From Steinernema hermaphroditum (Eukaryota > Nematoda > Chromadorea > Rhabditida > Steinernematidae): a stretch of DNA of 64,000 nucleotides. Shown here one piece after another: positions 13,455 through 25,116 of the stretch; position 1 is the first letter of the stretch, and each line of letters begins with the position of its first letter. The translations under genes and the position numbers were made by a program. Under the pieces are notes generated by a model. The model had not been told where the DNA came from. It saw only the letters and a program-made list of their open reading frames with translations, and made no database searches. The DNA lies in contig CM059622.1 of assembly GCA_030435675.1 (NCBI GenBank), positions 8,742,001 to 8,806,000 on the forward strand. Direction: 5' to 3'.

Positions 13455-13525
13455 CCCCCGGGCTTCGAACCTGCGAGCAAATGTTTCATAACCAGCTGCC
13501 TTACCACTTCACCACACAGACAACT
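13455..13525 (-). repeat. tRNA-like pol III promoter module
   Basis: On the minus strand an A-box-like TGGTGAAGTGGTAAGGC (13498-13514) is followed about 27 nt later by a B-box-like GGTTCGAAGCC (13461-13471). It looks like a tRNA-derived relic within TIR element 1; a clean cloverleaf acceptor stem is not evident, so it is not called as a tRNA gene. Confidence 0.55.
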
Positions 13526-13702
13526 TGCCACGATGAGGCTGAAAGCAATATAACCCAGATGGACGATTTTAAAACTGCATTTTACCCTCTGCCAAGTATC
13601 CATAGGCAGCTAATATTTTGTAGGATTAATACACTGCGCGAGTACTACCAGTGTACAAAATTTCAGTTGAATCGGCTGGGGGCACCTTAAAATGTTCCTT
13701 TG

Positions 13703-14112
13703 TGAGAGAGATCGTGTGGTGAGTCACCGAAAGGAGAAACCTGCGGCGAAAAGGGTTTGCTTGGCGCAGTCCTGTCCTCGAGCAGGCGACTTGTGGGTGG
13801 GCCAGTCACCGATCCACAACCCCTGCGTGCCCATCACAGTCACTGCACTAGTCGTGGAACAGGCGATACCGTAATCATCGTGGTCCAAATGAGCTGGGGG
13901 AGCACAGGGAAGGGTCGCCTAGATGTACATTAATCTATACGGATGAGCTGGAGTTAACGACTCGAAAACAGTCCAAAAGCGATCGTCTTCGATGAGTGTA
14001 CGTCCGTCCCCGCCTCACTCCCACTAATCTCCTTCGTCGACGATTAAAAGCCTAGTCCACAGCCACTCTCCCACAGAATACGGTACTTTGACGTACACCC
14101 GCTTCCGACTCC
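13703..14112. other. Intergenic, upstream of second UPF0057 gene
   Basis: About 0.4 kb; no gene or repeat recognised. Confidence 0.5.
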
Positions 14113-14336
14113 ATGGCCGTCGAGAACTTCGAGCTGCTGATGACGGTCCTCCTCGTCCTCTTCAGCCCCGTAGGCGTCTCCATTCGCCCTACCGTAACAC
14201 CCACTTACAGCCTCTGGCAGTGTTCTACAAGGAGAAGGACTGCAAGGTGCAGATCCTCTACGCAGCGGCCCTGACGTGCCTCTTCTTCGCTCCGGGAGTC
14301 GCCTACGCCTCCTGGTGGTGCTTCATGAAGAACTAG
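14113..14336 (+). CDS. UPF0057/PMP3-like small membrane protein (copy 2)
   Basis: Two exons: 14113-14169 and 14211-14336; 60 residues. Two hydrophobic helices, LLMTVLLVLFSPPLAVF and ILYAAALTCLFFAPGVAYAS, joined by a short loop YKEKDCKVQ. The PPLAV motif at the end of helix 1 and PGVAYA in helix 2 fit PMP3/UPF0057. The 41-nt intron carries CTACCGTAAC. An AATAAA follows at about 14361. It lies 1.6 kb from copy 1, with TIR element 1 between them. Confidence 0.8.
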
Positions 14337-16210
14337 GCGCCCCCTGTCTTCTTATAGACCAATAAACGAAGTGACTTTTGCTCCAAAACGGTCGCGTGAC
14401 GACAGAGGCGCCACATTTGCATCGAATCCGTGATTAGGCATGCAGCGCACTTCGCAAATCTCCGGCCCGCTTGTACGGAATACGGTATCGAGGTCCGCGA
14501 GAAGGGCTGTGGGAAGGGGCGACCTCTCCGTTTTTGCGACTTTGGAGATCTCCCGCAGCTCTTCCCCCCTTCCCCGACTGGTCCACTTCTTCTTCCCGTC
14601 TCCTTCCCCGATCGATCCGCGCGCTTCTGCGCCTCCGGCTTCGCTCTGCGAGGCGAGGAGCCGACTCCGCGGATTATGCAAATGTCCGATCAGCTGGCGG
14701 CACACTTTTAAGTCCCACAGGCGAGGCGCGGGCCCTCCAAAAGGCAGCACTAGGCGCCGCGGATCGGCTCGTAACGATCGATCGGCACCACTTTCGATTT
14801 ATTCGCGCGGATCTATCGACTTCGATTGACGCGAAGAGAATTCTCGGGAGACGTCGTGGTCACGTTGATCCCCCGGAAGAGGGAACCGGAGGAGCCGAGG
14901 ACCCTGTCCCCTTAATTCGGAGTGACTCAGCGGCGGCTTTAGGGGAATTAGACGTTTGTTTGTGCGTTCTCACATTAGGAGTGTGCGGCGCCATCCCGCG
15001 GAAGCGGGCATTCGAGTAGCCTAGATGGCCGCATCACCCTCGTCCAGCTTTTCAGGAGATCGCTTTAGGCGTGTATTGCGTGAAGTGTGATCCTCTCCTA
15101 GAGGGTATACCCATTCCAGTAGGCCACCAGGGTTTGAAACGTCCTTGAAACGTCCTTGAAACGTCCAACTACGGTAGATCCTTAAGTTCCGTTCCAAGAA
15201 GTGCTAATCCAATCAACTCGCATTACTTCGCGATTACGGTGACTCCAAAGTGCATCTGCGGATTCCTCCCGCGATCGCCCTTCCGCCACCTCGGAACTCG
15301 TCCTTCTGCGGATTTTCGCGATTTTTCGATTTGACGTAGGCTCGCCTCCCCAAGCGTTCGATTTGACGTAGGCTGATTTGCTCCCCTTTAGGACTCAAAG
15401 GCTGAATTGAAGGGATTGGACAACTTACTCCTGGGTGAAATCTGCCCCGGTTCCAGAATCGCCTCCCCAAGCAGTCCTCGAAGGTACGCCGTTTCGCGTC
15501 CTTCTCGAAGCCACTCAGCTGCAGCATCTCGAAAAAATTAATTGCCCTGAGTTAACCTTGTTTCGTCAAGGCCTCCACTGGATCCAAACGACCCGCGGTG
15601 ACCACTTTGTTTTTTGGTCGGCGCCACCCTCAGCTTCGGATTGACCGCTCAGCCTACCGTTACTGTATCCGCGCCGCATAGTTACGTCCTCCGATTGTTG
15701 TGTCACCGAGTTTTGTTTCCCCACGACAGCGCGCCTTCGCCTGAGGGGCTAGGGCTGCGCGGCTCCGGAGACCGCGATCCGATCACGCGATCAATCACTT
15801 ATTGATAATCGGACGCTCCTCGGGGTCACGTCGTCTTGCTACAGCGCGTCTTCGCCCAAATATTTGCGAGGCGCAGGCATAAAAGGAAGAAGGGCCACGA
15901 ATCGACGACGCGCGAGCGATTCGCCGAGGGTTCCAAGCCGCATGGCGCGCATCCAGTTCCTCGCGATGAATATTCCGCGGGGATTACGCGGCGACGCGAT
16001 CGGCCATAACGGTCCGATGCCCCGCGCCTCTCTTTGCGTCGGCGCCCCTTCGAAGACGACTCATCGAGTACAGTAGCCTTCCCTGGACTGTCGCGAGCGC
16101 GAAGAAAGCCCAGAGGAGACGCCTATCGAGGGTCAGAGGGGCTCTCGACGCTGTTTGTCCACTCGCGCCCTATCGAGCGGCCCTTCTGTAGCCTCCTCTC
16201 CAGGATCCCG
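14337..16210. other. Intergenic, 1.9 kb
   Basis: No gene recognised. Contains a small tandem repeat at 15134-15166 and a duplicated TCGATTTGACGTAGGCT near 15338-15375. Poly(A) signal of the second UPF0057 gene near 14361. Confidence 0.5.
15134..15166 (+). repeat. Three tandem copies of an 11-bp unit
   Basis: TTGAAACGTCC repeated three times without mismatch. No adjoining gene. Confidence 0.9.
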
Positions 16211-18624
16211 ATGGAGCCCCCTCTTCTGCTGCTCCTTTTCCTCGGCGTCGCCGTCTTCGGACTCACCGCCGGCTCCGAGGTGCACGAGAAGCCGAAGCCA
16301 ATGCACTTCGAGGTAAGTCCCCCTCCAGAGGCCTTCAATCGTCGCTCAGATCGTCGCCTTCAACTGGGAGCACGTCGAGACGCCCTATACGATCGCCGTG
16401 TGGATCGTCCTTGCCAGCATCGCCAAGATCCGTAAGTGTCGCGCTGGGTGGTCTTCTGAAAGGGCCGATTGCAGTGTTCCACATCTCGAAGGGCTTCGCC
16501 GACACGTTCCCCGACTCCTCGCTCTTGATCGTGGTGGGACTCGTGCTCGGCTACGGCCTCAAGCAGCTGCAGGTGGACGACCGTATCTTCTCGCTCGAGT
16601 CGACCGTCTTCTTCCTCTACCTCCTGCCGCCGATCATCTTCGAGGCCGGCTACTTCATGCCCAACCGCGCCCTCTTCGAGAACCTCGACTCCGTGATGCT
16701 CTTCGCCGTCGTCGGCACCATCTGGAACACCATCGCCATCAGCGTCTCCCTCTACGTCCTCGGCCAGTTCAACCTCTTCACCGTGCAGTTCTCCGCCTTT
16801 GAGATCCTCCTCTTCGCCTCGCTCATCTCCGCCGTCGACCCCGTCGCCGTCATCGCCGTCTTCGAGGAGGTCCACGTCAACGAGTTCCTCTTCGTCAACG
16901 TATTTGGCGAGGCGCTCTTCAACGACGGCGTCACCGTCGTACGTCCGCTCCCTCCCCGTCCCCTACCGTACCCCGCTTACAGGTGCTCTACCAGATGTTC
17001 AAGAAGTTCGTGCTCATCGGGGAGGAGAACCTGGCGCCCGCTGACTACGGCGCCGGCGGCCTCTCCTTCATCGTCATCGGCCTCGGCGGCGTCCTCATCG
17101 GCATGCTGTTCGCCTTCGTCGTCAGCTTCATCACCAAGTACCGTACCCCGCCCGCCCACCGTAACCCCGGCCTTTAGGTATACGGACAAGGTGAAGGTGC
17201 TTGCACCGGTGTTCATCTTCGTCGTGCCCTACCTCGCCTACCTCACCGCCGAACTCTTCGGCCTCTCCTCCATCCTCGCGTAAGTCTCTCCACCAAGCCC
17301 TACAGTATCCCCTTAGGATCGTGGCGTGTGGCATCTGCATGAAGCAGTACGTGAAAGGGAACATCTCGCACACGACGTGCAACTCGGTGAAGTACTTCAC
17401 GAAGATGCTGGCGCAGTGTACGGAGACGATCATCTTCATGTTCCTCGGCCTCTCCACCATCTCCAACGGCCACCACTGGGACACGTGGTTCGTCTGCCTC
17501 ACCATCGGCTTCTGCCTCCTCTACCGCGTCATCGGCGTCGTCGTGCAGTGCGCCATCCTGAACCGCTTCCGCAAGAAGAAGTTCTCCTTCGTCGATCAGT
17601 TCATCCTCTCCTACGGTGGCCTCCGCGGCGCCATTGCCTTCGGCCTCGTCGTCTCGCTCCCCGACGAGATCCCCGCGAAGAACATGTTCGTCACCGCCTG
17701 CATCGCCGTCATCTACTTCACCGTCTTCCTCCAGGGCATCACCATCCGCCCCGTGGTGAACTGCCTGAAGGTGGAGCGTGACGACAAGCGCCAGCAGACG
17801 ATGCTGGAGAGCGTCTACTCGCGGGTGAGTGGCTCATCTCGTCCCTGACCCGGCGCCCTTCAGTACTTCGACTACACGATGGCCGGCGTGGAGGACATCG
17901 CCGGCCAGAAGGGGCGCAATTCGGTGCGCGACGCCTATGAGCGCTTCAACGCCACCATCCTGCGCCCTCTCCTCATGAAACACACGAAGCGGAACCGCTT
18001 CGACGCCTCGCAGATTATCCGCGCCTACAACAAGATCACGCTGCAGGAGGCGCTCGATATGGCCAGCGAGAACAAGCGCATCGTGGAGAAGAAGCGCGCC
18101 TCCATCTGCCCCGAGTCCCTTCGGAGTACGGTAGCCGCGTACACGAACGCCACCTTCATGCCCGAGGAGGGCGCCCCGGCGAAGGGAGACGGATCCGACG
18201 TCATCGACCTTAAGAACCGCAAGGACGGCCTCAAGAACGAGCTGGAGCGGGTAGGCCTGTACCCGGAGCTACCGTATCCTTGTCTTTCAGTACATGGCGC
18301 AGCAAGAGAACACCGAGGCGCTCTACCTGATGTTCAGCCAGCTGCTCGACCGAAAGCTCACCGAGATGCACATCTCGGAGCAGCCCGACGACGACGGCTC
18401 CGACATCGAGGACGACTACATGGAGGCCATGGTGCGCCCCGTCTCCGCCTCCAACCTCGACGTGAGTCCTCCACTTACCGTACCCCGACGTTCCGTTTCA
18501 GCAGATCTCCCGCCACGAGAGTGCCTCCTTGGCCAACTTCACCGGGGACCTGGAGAGGGGCGGCCTCCCCCACCCCGCGCCCCTTACCCGTTGCCGCAGC
18601 ATGGGCGCCGAGAAGCGGCTCTAG
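16211..18624 (+). CDS. nhx: Na+/H+ exchanger (NHX/NHE, CPA1 family)
   Basis: Nine exons: 16211-16312, 16350-16431, 16475-16938, 16983-17137, 17178-17279, 17317-17824, 17864-18250, 18291-18461, 18502-18624; 697 residues. A signal-like N-terminus is followed by about twelve hydrophobic helices. Signatures include LLPPIIFEAGYFMP, ISAVDPVAVIAVFEE, FGEALFNDGVTVVLY (the ND ion-binding pair), LAQCTETIIFMFLGL and YGGLRGAIAFGLVVSLP. The C-terminal roughly 200 residues are cytosolic and charged (KRNRFDASQIIRAYNKITL), as in the regulated NHE1-5 type. It exchanges extracellular Na+ for intracellular H+ at the cell surface. Introns are 37-44 nt; five of eight contain TACCGTA or TACAGTA. Which nhx paralogue it is cannot be told. 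Confidence 0.95.
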
Positions 18625-19253
18625 CCACCTACCGTATTCAGTGTTTGTACAGTCTCCACCTGCTTGTGTGGTCCCCCGAATCCATTCCATCCGCCCTACC
18701 GTACTTGTCGTCGTCCCTAGTCCTCTCTAGTCTCCCCTCCCGAGCTACGGTAGCGCCGACCGTAATAATATTTATTCCGCCTTTGTGTCATATGCCGAAT
18801 CGAAGTGTACGGTATCAACGTCGCTCCGACGATAAATCGAAACAAGGAGACGTCCGAAGGCTGGTGCATAAAGAAGGGAGGCTGCGTCTTCGAGTTCTTC
18901 GAGGTCGATCGAATCACAAAAGAAGGGTCTCTGGAGGTACAGCTTGATAGAGAAAGAAACAACGTCACCACTTCTTGACGTGCTGGTGTCGTCGACCAGT
19001 TTTTCCGATCTAACTCGGATACCGTAATCCCCATCTATTCTGACTGCATGAGATTCACTAATCGCCGGTTTACAACAAAGGATTCTAAAATCCGGATCCA
19101 GGCTTCAAAGAAGAACTGTGAGTCTCTGCCGGTGAACCTTAGTTGAGTTCTCTCATGCAATACCGTAAACAACATGAACTTCACATTGGTCCCTTGCCAG
19201 AGCGTCCAGAGGTGTTGTCCCACTTTGATCTTTCGACGCGTGTCACGACTTTA

Positions 19254-19904
19254 GCGCAGAACCATTTAGGGCGCAGGACCATTGCGATCTAAGTGGTTCT
19301 GCGCCCTAAGTGGTTCTGCGCCCTAAGTGGTCCTGCGCCCTAAGTGGTCCTGCGCCCTAAATGGTCCTGCGCCCTAACAAGGGACCCTAACAAAGTATCC
19401 CACGCCGATTGAAATGAAATTTGTGCAGTATGATAGGCCTTCACGAGAACAAGAAAACCCCGGAATATTATGTGCGTATAGGGGTACTACAGTACCTAAA
19501 CGAGGTCAAAAAGTTTGGGTTATAGCCATATGGGTCCTGGCACGACTTCCCTGGAGAGTACGCATACTCATCATTCTACACAGTTTCAAACCCTGAAAGC
19601 AATAAGAAGAGAAGTAGCAACAAAGGAAACGCCCGCGGTACATCGATACATCGGTACGTAATATCATGCGCGATTTGAAACTGCATAGAAAGATGAGTAC
19701 GCGTACTCCCCAGGGAAGTCGTGGCAGGACCCATATGGCAATGGCCCAAACTTTTTGACCTCGTTTAGGTATTCTAGTACCCCTATACGCACATAATATT
19801 CTGGAGTTTTGTTGTTCTCGTGAAAGCCTATCGTACTGGACAAATTTCATTTCAATCGGCGTGGGACACGTTGTGAGGGTCCCTTGTAAGTGATTCTGCG
19901 CCCT
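19254..19904 (+). repeat. 17-bp tandem array interrupted by a TIR element
   Basis: Five direct units of AAGTGGTTCTGCGCCCT (with C/T and G/A variants) fill 19291-19375; one more unit resumes at 19888-19904 after the inserted element. Two units in reverse orientation lie at about 19254-19283. Confidence 0.9.
19378..19886. mobile_element. Non-autonomous TIR element, Tc4/Tc5-like (copy 2), foldback form
   Basis: 509 bp with inverted arms of about 215 bp each (left begins CAAGGGACCCTAACAAAG; right ends with GGGTCCCTTG) and only about 70 bp between them. Exact TAA flanks on both sides (19375-19377 and 19887-19889). Removing the element plus one TAA restores the 17-bp array in register, which proves an insertion with a 3-bp TAA target duplication. 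No coding capacity. Confidence 0.93.
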
Positions 19905-20072
19905 AAAGTCGTGGAGCCCTTTCGACGGATTTATTTTGTGTTCTCTCCATCAGAAGATCGTCAAATCTGCATGTTCTGAGTAGGGCGATATCGCGCCGAT
20001 ATGCCATATCTGGCCCAGATATCTCGGGCGCCGACGCCCTTTACTCCATTCGTCTTCTTCTACTCCTCCAAG

Positions 20073-20475
20073 ATGCGCCTTCCAGAGGAGACCCTCGGCT
20101 GGGCCCTGACCCTCTCCTGCGTCCTCCTGGTGGCCATCTCCGTCTCCATCGCCGTCTTCTTCGTCTCGAGGCGCCGCCGCGAGCTCCTCGACGCCAGGTG
20201 AGTTGTCAGCGCCCGAAATAGAAAGTCGTAAACCAGGAGAGTCGTCGACTCATTTGACCGGTCACCCCGGATCGAAGCGCCTTCGCCCCTCCGAATGTGG
20301 CGATTTCAGACGGACGACGCCGACGTCCTTCGCGCCGGCAGTCTCCTTCCTGCCTCCGGCGGTCCCGAAGGCCGCCTCGAAGACCTCCCTCGATGTCCCC
20401 GAAGACTCCACGAGGAGTTCCAGCGTCGATCTCAAGAACCTGGAGACGAGAAGTGGTCTCGAACGTGTTCTCTGA
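20073..20475 (+). CDS. Hypothetical single-pass membrane protein
   Basis: Two exons: 20073-20197 and 20310-20475; 96 residues. Short N-terminus MRLPEETLGW, one hydrophobic helix (LTLSCVLLVAISVSIAVFFV) stopped by RRRR, then a Ser/Pro-rich cytosolic tail ending SGLERVL. Consensus GTGAGT donor, GATTTCAG acceptor, phase-2 join; the 112-nt intron is longer than most here. AATAAA follows at about 20483. No family recognised. Orientation by the positive-inside rule would be N-out/C-in. Confidence 0.6.
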
Positions 20476-21477
20476 ATCCAAAAATAAAGCTTTTCCTCTC
20501 CCAGACGGTCTTCGGAAGAGACGTTCCTTGCACACGGGCGTGGAGTTACGACCTCGCTTATCAGCGTCCAGAGGGGCGATTACTCTCCTCCGGTGTCTCC
20601 GCTCCACTCAGACCTCCTTTCTCGTCGGAAGGAGCCCTCGTGGCGGACTCGCGCAGTATTTCCGTCTTTTTCCTTGAAACTGTCTCGTTAGGAGTGCTAG
20701 GAGGGGTCTATCTCCGCGAGACTCAGAGGAGCCGCCTCGAGTGTCCAGACCATACCCGACCCACAAGGTGTCCCTTTCGATATCTTATCAGTTTGGCGCT
20801 GAATCAGAAAAAGACGCGCAGGTAAACAGATGATCAGACATTCTGGAAAATCACTTTCCCCGGAAAAGAGCCAAATTCCAGGGCCTCTTCTTGAGTTTTT
20901 CCAAAAACAGGTTCCTATAGCGATGCTCAAAAACCGATGGGCATATTTGATGCCCTTTCCTTGTTATTGCGATCTCAGGATCCGATGGCGCCATCTCCGG
21001 ACAGATAACATCGCGTAGGGACAGGAAAGCCTAATCGAGGGGGAAGATTTTGAAAGCACTCAACACCGATTTGCAGGGGAGAAGCAGCCTGCGTCAATAC
21101 AGAGACGGACAGTAGCGGTCAAAGGGCGCCACGAAAGGCGCCAAGTAGCGCTCTTCGGGCGTCGATCACCGTCGACGGCCACGACCACGGCGTCCTTTCT
21201 GTTTGCCCACATGATTAGGGAGTTCCAAAAACCCGAAGTCACCTTCTTCGTTCGCCAAAACAAAAGTGGAACGCGACGCGATTGATCGCCGCCGTCAGGT
21301 TCCGCCGCTTCTGTGCTTCTAATCCCACAGGTCGATAAGCGAAGAAGGCAAACAAGTCGTCGCCCCTTGATTCGCTTTCGATATCGATTTCCTGCTCTCG
21401 GACTCCCGGTGCCAACCTGGTCAGTCATCTGATTCTCCTGCCTCCAGAAGGCTCCCTCGGAGCGTCCGCCCCCTCCC
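20476..21477. other. Intergenic, upstream of DEG/ENaC gene
   Basis: 1.0 kb, no gene or repeat recognised. Confidence 0.5.
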
Positions 21478-24400
21478 ATGGCGCGAGTCTCTCCTGTCGC
21501 CCCCACACACAGCGCCTTCTTTCCAGCGGCGATGCCGAAGACACGTCCGTCGCTCCCTGCGATCGTCGTCAACGAGGACGCGACACCCCGAGTTACCGAG
21601 GATCCACCGGGGGAACCGTCTCCCGACTCGAAGCAGCATCTGGCGGCGGCTCAGATGTGCGGGAGCCGCGGCTCCTTCTCCGAGGAGGCGCGGCGCCTCA
21701 CCATGAAGGCTTCCGAGCTCGTCATCCACCTCCCCGTCGAGCAAATCCGAAGGATCGGGGAGACCGAGTCGATGAACTCGATCTCCCGCGAGACCGAGCA
21801 CTTCGTCGGTGGGTCCTCTCATGTCACCTCCCTACAGTACTCCTCCAGGCATAACCACCGTACACGGCCCTCTCCGTATCTACCGCGGCAAGGGCTACTA
21901 CTCCTATCTCTGGGCCGTGGCGCTCGGGTGCTGCGTCGGCCTCTTCCTCTACCAGTTCACCTCTCTCTTCCAGAACTTCATCAGCCGCCCCACAGTCTCC
22001 CAGGTACCGTACCCCTTCACCACCTACCGTGGCCCCTCAGGTGTCGTTCATTCTGCCCGAAGAGGGTCTCCCCTTCCCTGCGGTCACCATCTGCAACTAT
22101 AACCCTGTCCGGCGGTCCTATGTCGAGGGTGAGTGCCGCGTTCCGGGCTACCGTACCCCGGCCCTTTAGCGCTGAATAACACGACGGAGTTCAACGAAGT
22201 GCTGCTGGACTATCTCGTGCAGGCCTACGCCGACGTCCAGAGCCTTGTGGAAGGGGCGAGCTTCGCGCAGCTGCAGGAGGGCGAGGCCGCCCTCCAACGC
22301 TACATCCTTCTACAGCCCAACTTCACCATCAACTCCTTCTTCAAGGACGCCGGGTGGGTCGCCGCCACACACAGCGCTTACCGTAGCCCAGGTTCGCATG
22401 CGAGGACATGTTCAAGCTGTGCTCCTTCGGGGGCAAGCGGTTCCCCTGTTGCGACTACGCGAAGCCGACGCTGACGGACATGGGCAAGTGCTTCCGCCTC
22501 GACCTCGGCAACTCTCAGAAGGAGTGGATGCGCATGCAGACGCAACCCGGAGTCGCCAACGGGTGGGCGCCACCCCTAGCATCCCTAACCTCTTTGCAGC
22601 CTCCAGATCGTCGCCGACTTCCACAAGGAGGAGGAGATCGGCACCGGCGCAGCGCGTGAGTCCCCCCTCCCCGGATTACGGTAGCCCCTTGCAGACGGCC
22701 TCGAGCCTCTCTTCATGAACGAGTTCGAGAACGGCTTCCGCTATTTCGTCCACTCCCGCGAAACGATACCGTACCTGGCCACCGAGGGCATCAGCGTGTC
22801 CCCCGGCTCCCGCGTCTATTCCGCCCTCTCGCCCCAAAGGGTCAGTTCCCTCCAGAAGAGCGCCACTAAATACCCCTTCAGTTCGTGCTTCTCGACGAGA
22901 CGTCCTGGGGCAACTGCACCGACCAGTGGCCGCCGGGCTACCGTACTCCGGTGCCCTATTCGGCGACCAATTGCAAGGCCCTCTGCCGCGCCCGCTTCTT
23001 CGACGAACGCTGTGGCTGCGCTCCCTTCACCTTCAACGTCGGCGGAAGTGGGTCCCCTTCGGCGACGTGTGTGGTATTCGTTTCAGGGTACAAGGTGTGC
23101 ACGCCCTACCAGATCTTTCGCTGCGTGCAGAACCTGGTGGAGACGGACCCGGAGGCGAGCGATGGTGAGTGCGCCCTCCCTGTCCCCTACAGTACCCCTG
23201 CAGGCTTCACAAAACTGCGTCTTCCGGCGTGCACGGAGTGCAAAGTGGAGTGCGAGAGCTGGCTCTTTCACGCCTTCAACTCATACGGCCAGGGCTTCTC
23301 CGTCGGCGCCCTCAAGTGGTTCGAACGCCGCGACGAGAACTGGACTGCGCCGCACGTCAAGTGGGTCCCACCACGACCGCACCCCTAATAGCCAAGTTCA
23401 GGGCGAATTTCGTGGCGATAAACATCTTCTTCCGGGACATGTCCTTCACACAATACACGCAGGTCCAAGGCGTCTCCCTCACGGAGACCTTCAGTAAGTC
23501 GCCCCTTCCGCCTCGTCCTACCGTACCCCTGCAGGTGACATCGGCGGCAATATGGGCATGTTCATGGGAATGAGCCTCCTCTCGATCATCGAGGTGGTCA
23601 TCTGGCTGTCCAAGATCTCGTGGGTGGCCATCTCGAAGCGGCGGCGCCAGTACCTTGTCGCCAAGAAGTCGAAGGAGAAGGAGCGCCAGCAGCGCCTCGA
23701 GGAGACGCTCCAGGAGCCGCGGAGCGGCACCGACACCTCCGACGCGTCCCCGAATGGCTCCACCCGCGAGCGCCTCCGACGCCTCGCTGGGAGTCTCCGC
23801 CAGAGGTCGCGTCTCCGCAAGAGCTTCGACGACGACTACGCCGACGGCCCGCAGCCGAGACCGTCACCGCCGACGCCTCTCTCTCCGCGGAGCTTCGTCG
23901 ATGCCCTCCTCGAGAACAACCTCCACGGCGCCGGCAGGGCCGCCAGCGGCCGGAAGACGACACCAACCGAGCAAATGGTAGGCACGGGCGCGGGTTACTG
24001 TAGCGCAGAGCATTGCAGCTGGAGCTGAAGATCGACCTCGAGCAGCTGGCGAGGCTGCAAAGAGACCCTTCGAGGCTGCAGGAGGGCCTCGCGAACACGC
24101 TGGTCGCCGCGCCGCAGATAGTCTCCGTCCGGAACGGAGCCCCGACTCCGGAGCAGCTCGTAGCGGCCGGTAGACGTCGCTCCACCTCCATCGCCTACCT
24201 GAATCCGGCACCGTCGAAGGGGACGCCGAGAGGGCGCCGGCGGCGCTCCTACTCGACGTCGAGTGCCTACGCGAACCCGGCCTTCGAGACGATCCCTGAG
24301 GTCCGTGAGACGCCGCTCCCCTCGAGGCGAGGCTCCGCCGAGGGCACCGCCATCGCCGCACTCATGGACATGAGCGCTCCGATGCTCCTCCTCCCCCAGA

Positions 24401-24801
24401 AGGCGCCAGAGGAGCTGGTCCCGCCGCGAAGAGGCTCCCTACCCCTCCAGGAGTTCCCCTTCGTCTCGTTGATGGTAGACGAAGTCGCCGATGAGGCAGC
24501 CTCCTGCAGCGACTTCCTGTCCCCAGACAATCGCGTCGGGACTCCCCTCGAGAGGGAAGACGCAGGAAGAGCGTCCCGGGAACCACCGTACTCCTCCACA
24601 AGAGACCATTTCCTGAGCGAGCCTGATCCTGCACCAGGTCCCGCAACGAAATCCCACGAAGAAACGCGACCGATGGGTCTCAAACGGAATTCCAGTGGCC
24701 TGCTTTCCTCTCCTAACGGAGGTCCCACAGCGACCGTCCCTGGAATAGAGTCCAGGGGTCCATGGAGCGCCGACGACATCTTCTACAGAGATGTCTGTTG
24801 A
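21478..24801 (+). CDS. DEG/ENaC (amiloride-sensitive) sodium channel subunit
   Basis: Thirteen exons: 21478-21808, 21849-22003, 22041-22128, 22170-22353, 22392-22562, 22600-22655, 22695-22840, 22882-23047, 23087-23164, 23204-23360, 23402-23493, 23535-23977, 24019-24801; 787 residues. A roughly 110-residue cytosolic N-terminus leads into TM1 (YSYLWAVALGCCVGLFLYQF), then FPAVTICNYNPVRRS (post-TM1 signature), a Cys-rich extracellular domain (CKALCRARFFDERCGCAPF; CTECKVECESWLF), and TM2 with DIGGNMGMFMGMSLLSIIE, the conserved selectivity/gate region (GxS replaced by GMS). A long, basic, Ser-rich cytosolic tail of about 370 residues follows, unusually long for the family. It forms Na+ channels in mechanosensation, acid sensing or peptide gating; the gating stimulus is unknown. 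Eight introns carry TACCGTA/TACAGTA-type words. An alternative start lies 18 codons in (ATG at 21532). Confidence 0.93.
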
Positions 24802-25116
24802 GGTCATTTATTTGTACATAGTCGAGCACATAAATGGAGTCGGGTCCCATACGGAATCAGTCGTCGCAGGAGCCGGCGTGCGAGCGGAAGGACGCCTTCG
24901 TGATCGTAATGGTCGGCACTTCGGGAAGTGCGCGCGGAAGAGGCTTCACCATCACTTCTGCCGCCTCTGAACGACGTGGGTTACGGTAGGGTTACGGTAA
25001 GGAAAGAAAGGGAAGCTTTCGGCTTGTCTTGGGATCGAGGCGTCGCTGCCTCGAGAACGGCCACCGAGTGGAGCGGGGACCTGGTCGGCGTGGGAGCCCC
25101 ATGCCTGCACAGGGGC
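24802..25116. other. Intergenic, convergent 3' ends
   Basis: About 0.3 kb; no gene recognised. Contains two tandem GGTTACGGTA words near 24978-24999. Confidence 0.5.

Larger units (their letters stand above)
12710..13702. mobile_element. Non-autonomous TIR element, Tc4/Tc5-like (copy 1)
   Basis: About 60-bp terminal inverted repeats: the left end reads CAAGGGAACATTTTAAGG and the right end is its near-perfect complement, both continuing through GCCGATTC and TACACTGGTAGTACT. Flanks are TGG on the left and TGA on the right, compatible with a decayed TNA duplication. The interior has no transposase; it carries repeat R2 (about 12790-13215) and a tRNA-like module near 13455-13525. CAAGGGA ends and TNA targets are, from memory, features of C. 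elegans Tc5 and relatives. Confidence 0.8.
18625..20072. other. Intergenic with tandem array and TIR element
   Basis: 1.4 kb without a recognised gene. Holds the 17-bp repeat array and TIR element 2, both listed separately. Confidence 0.6.

Noticed and set aside
19414..19850. Two near-identical proteins on opposite strands (MKFVQYDR...)
   Set aside because: They are the two arms of the inverted-repeat element translated from each strand, not genes.
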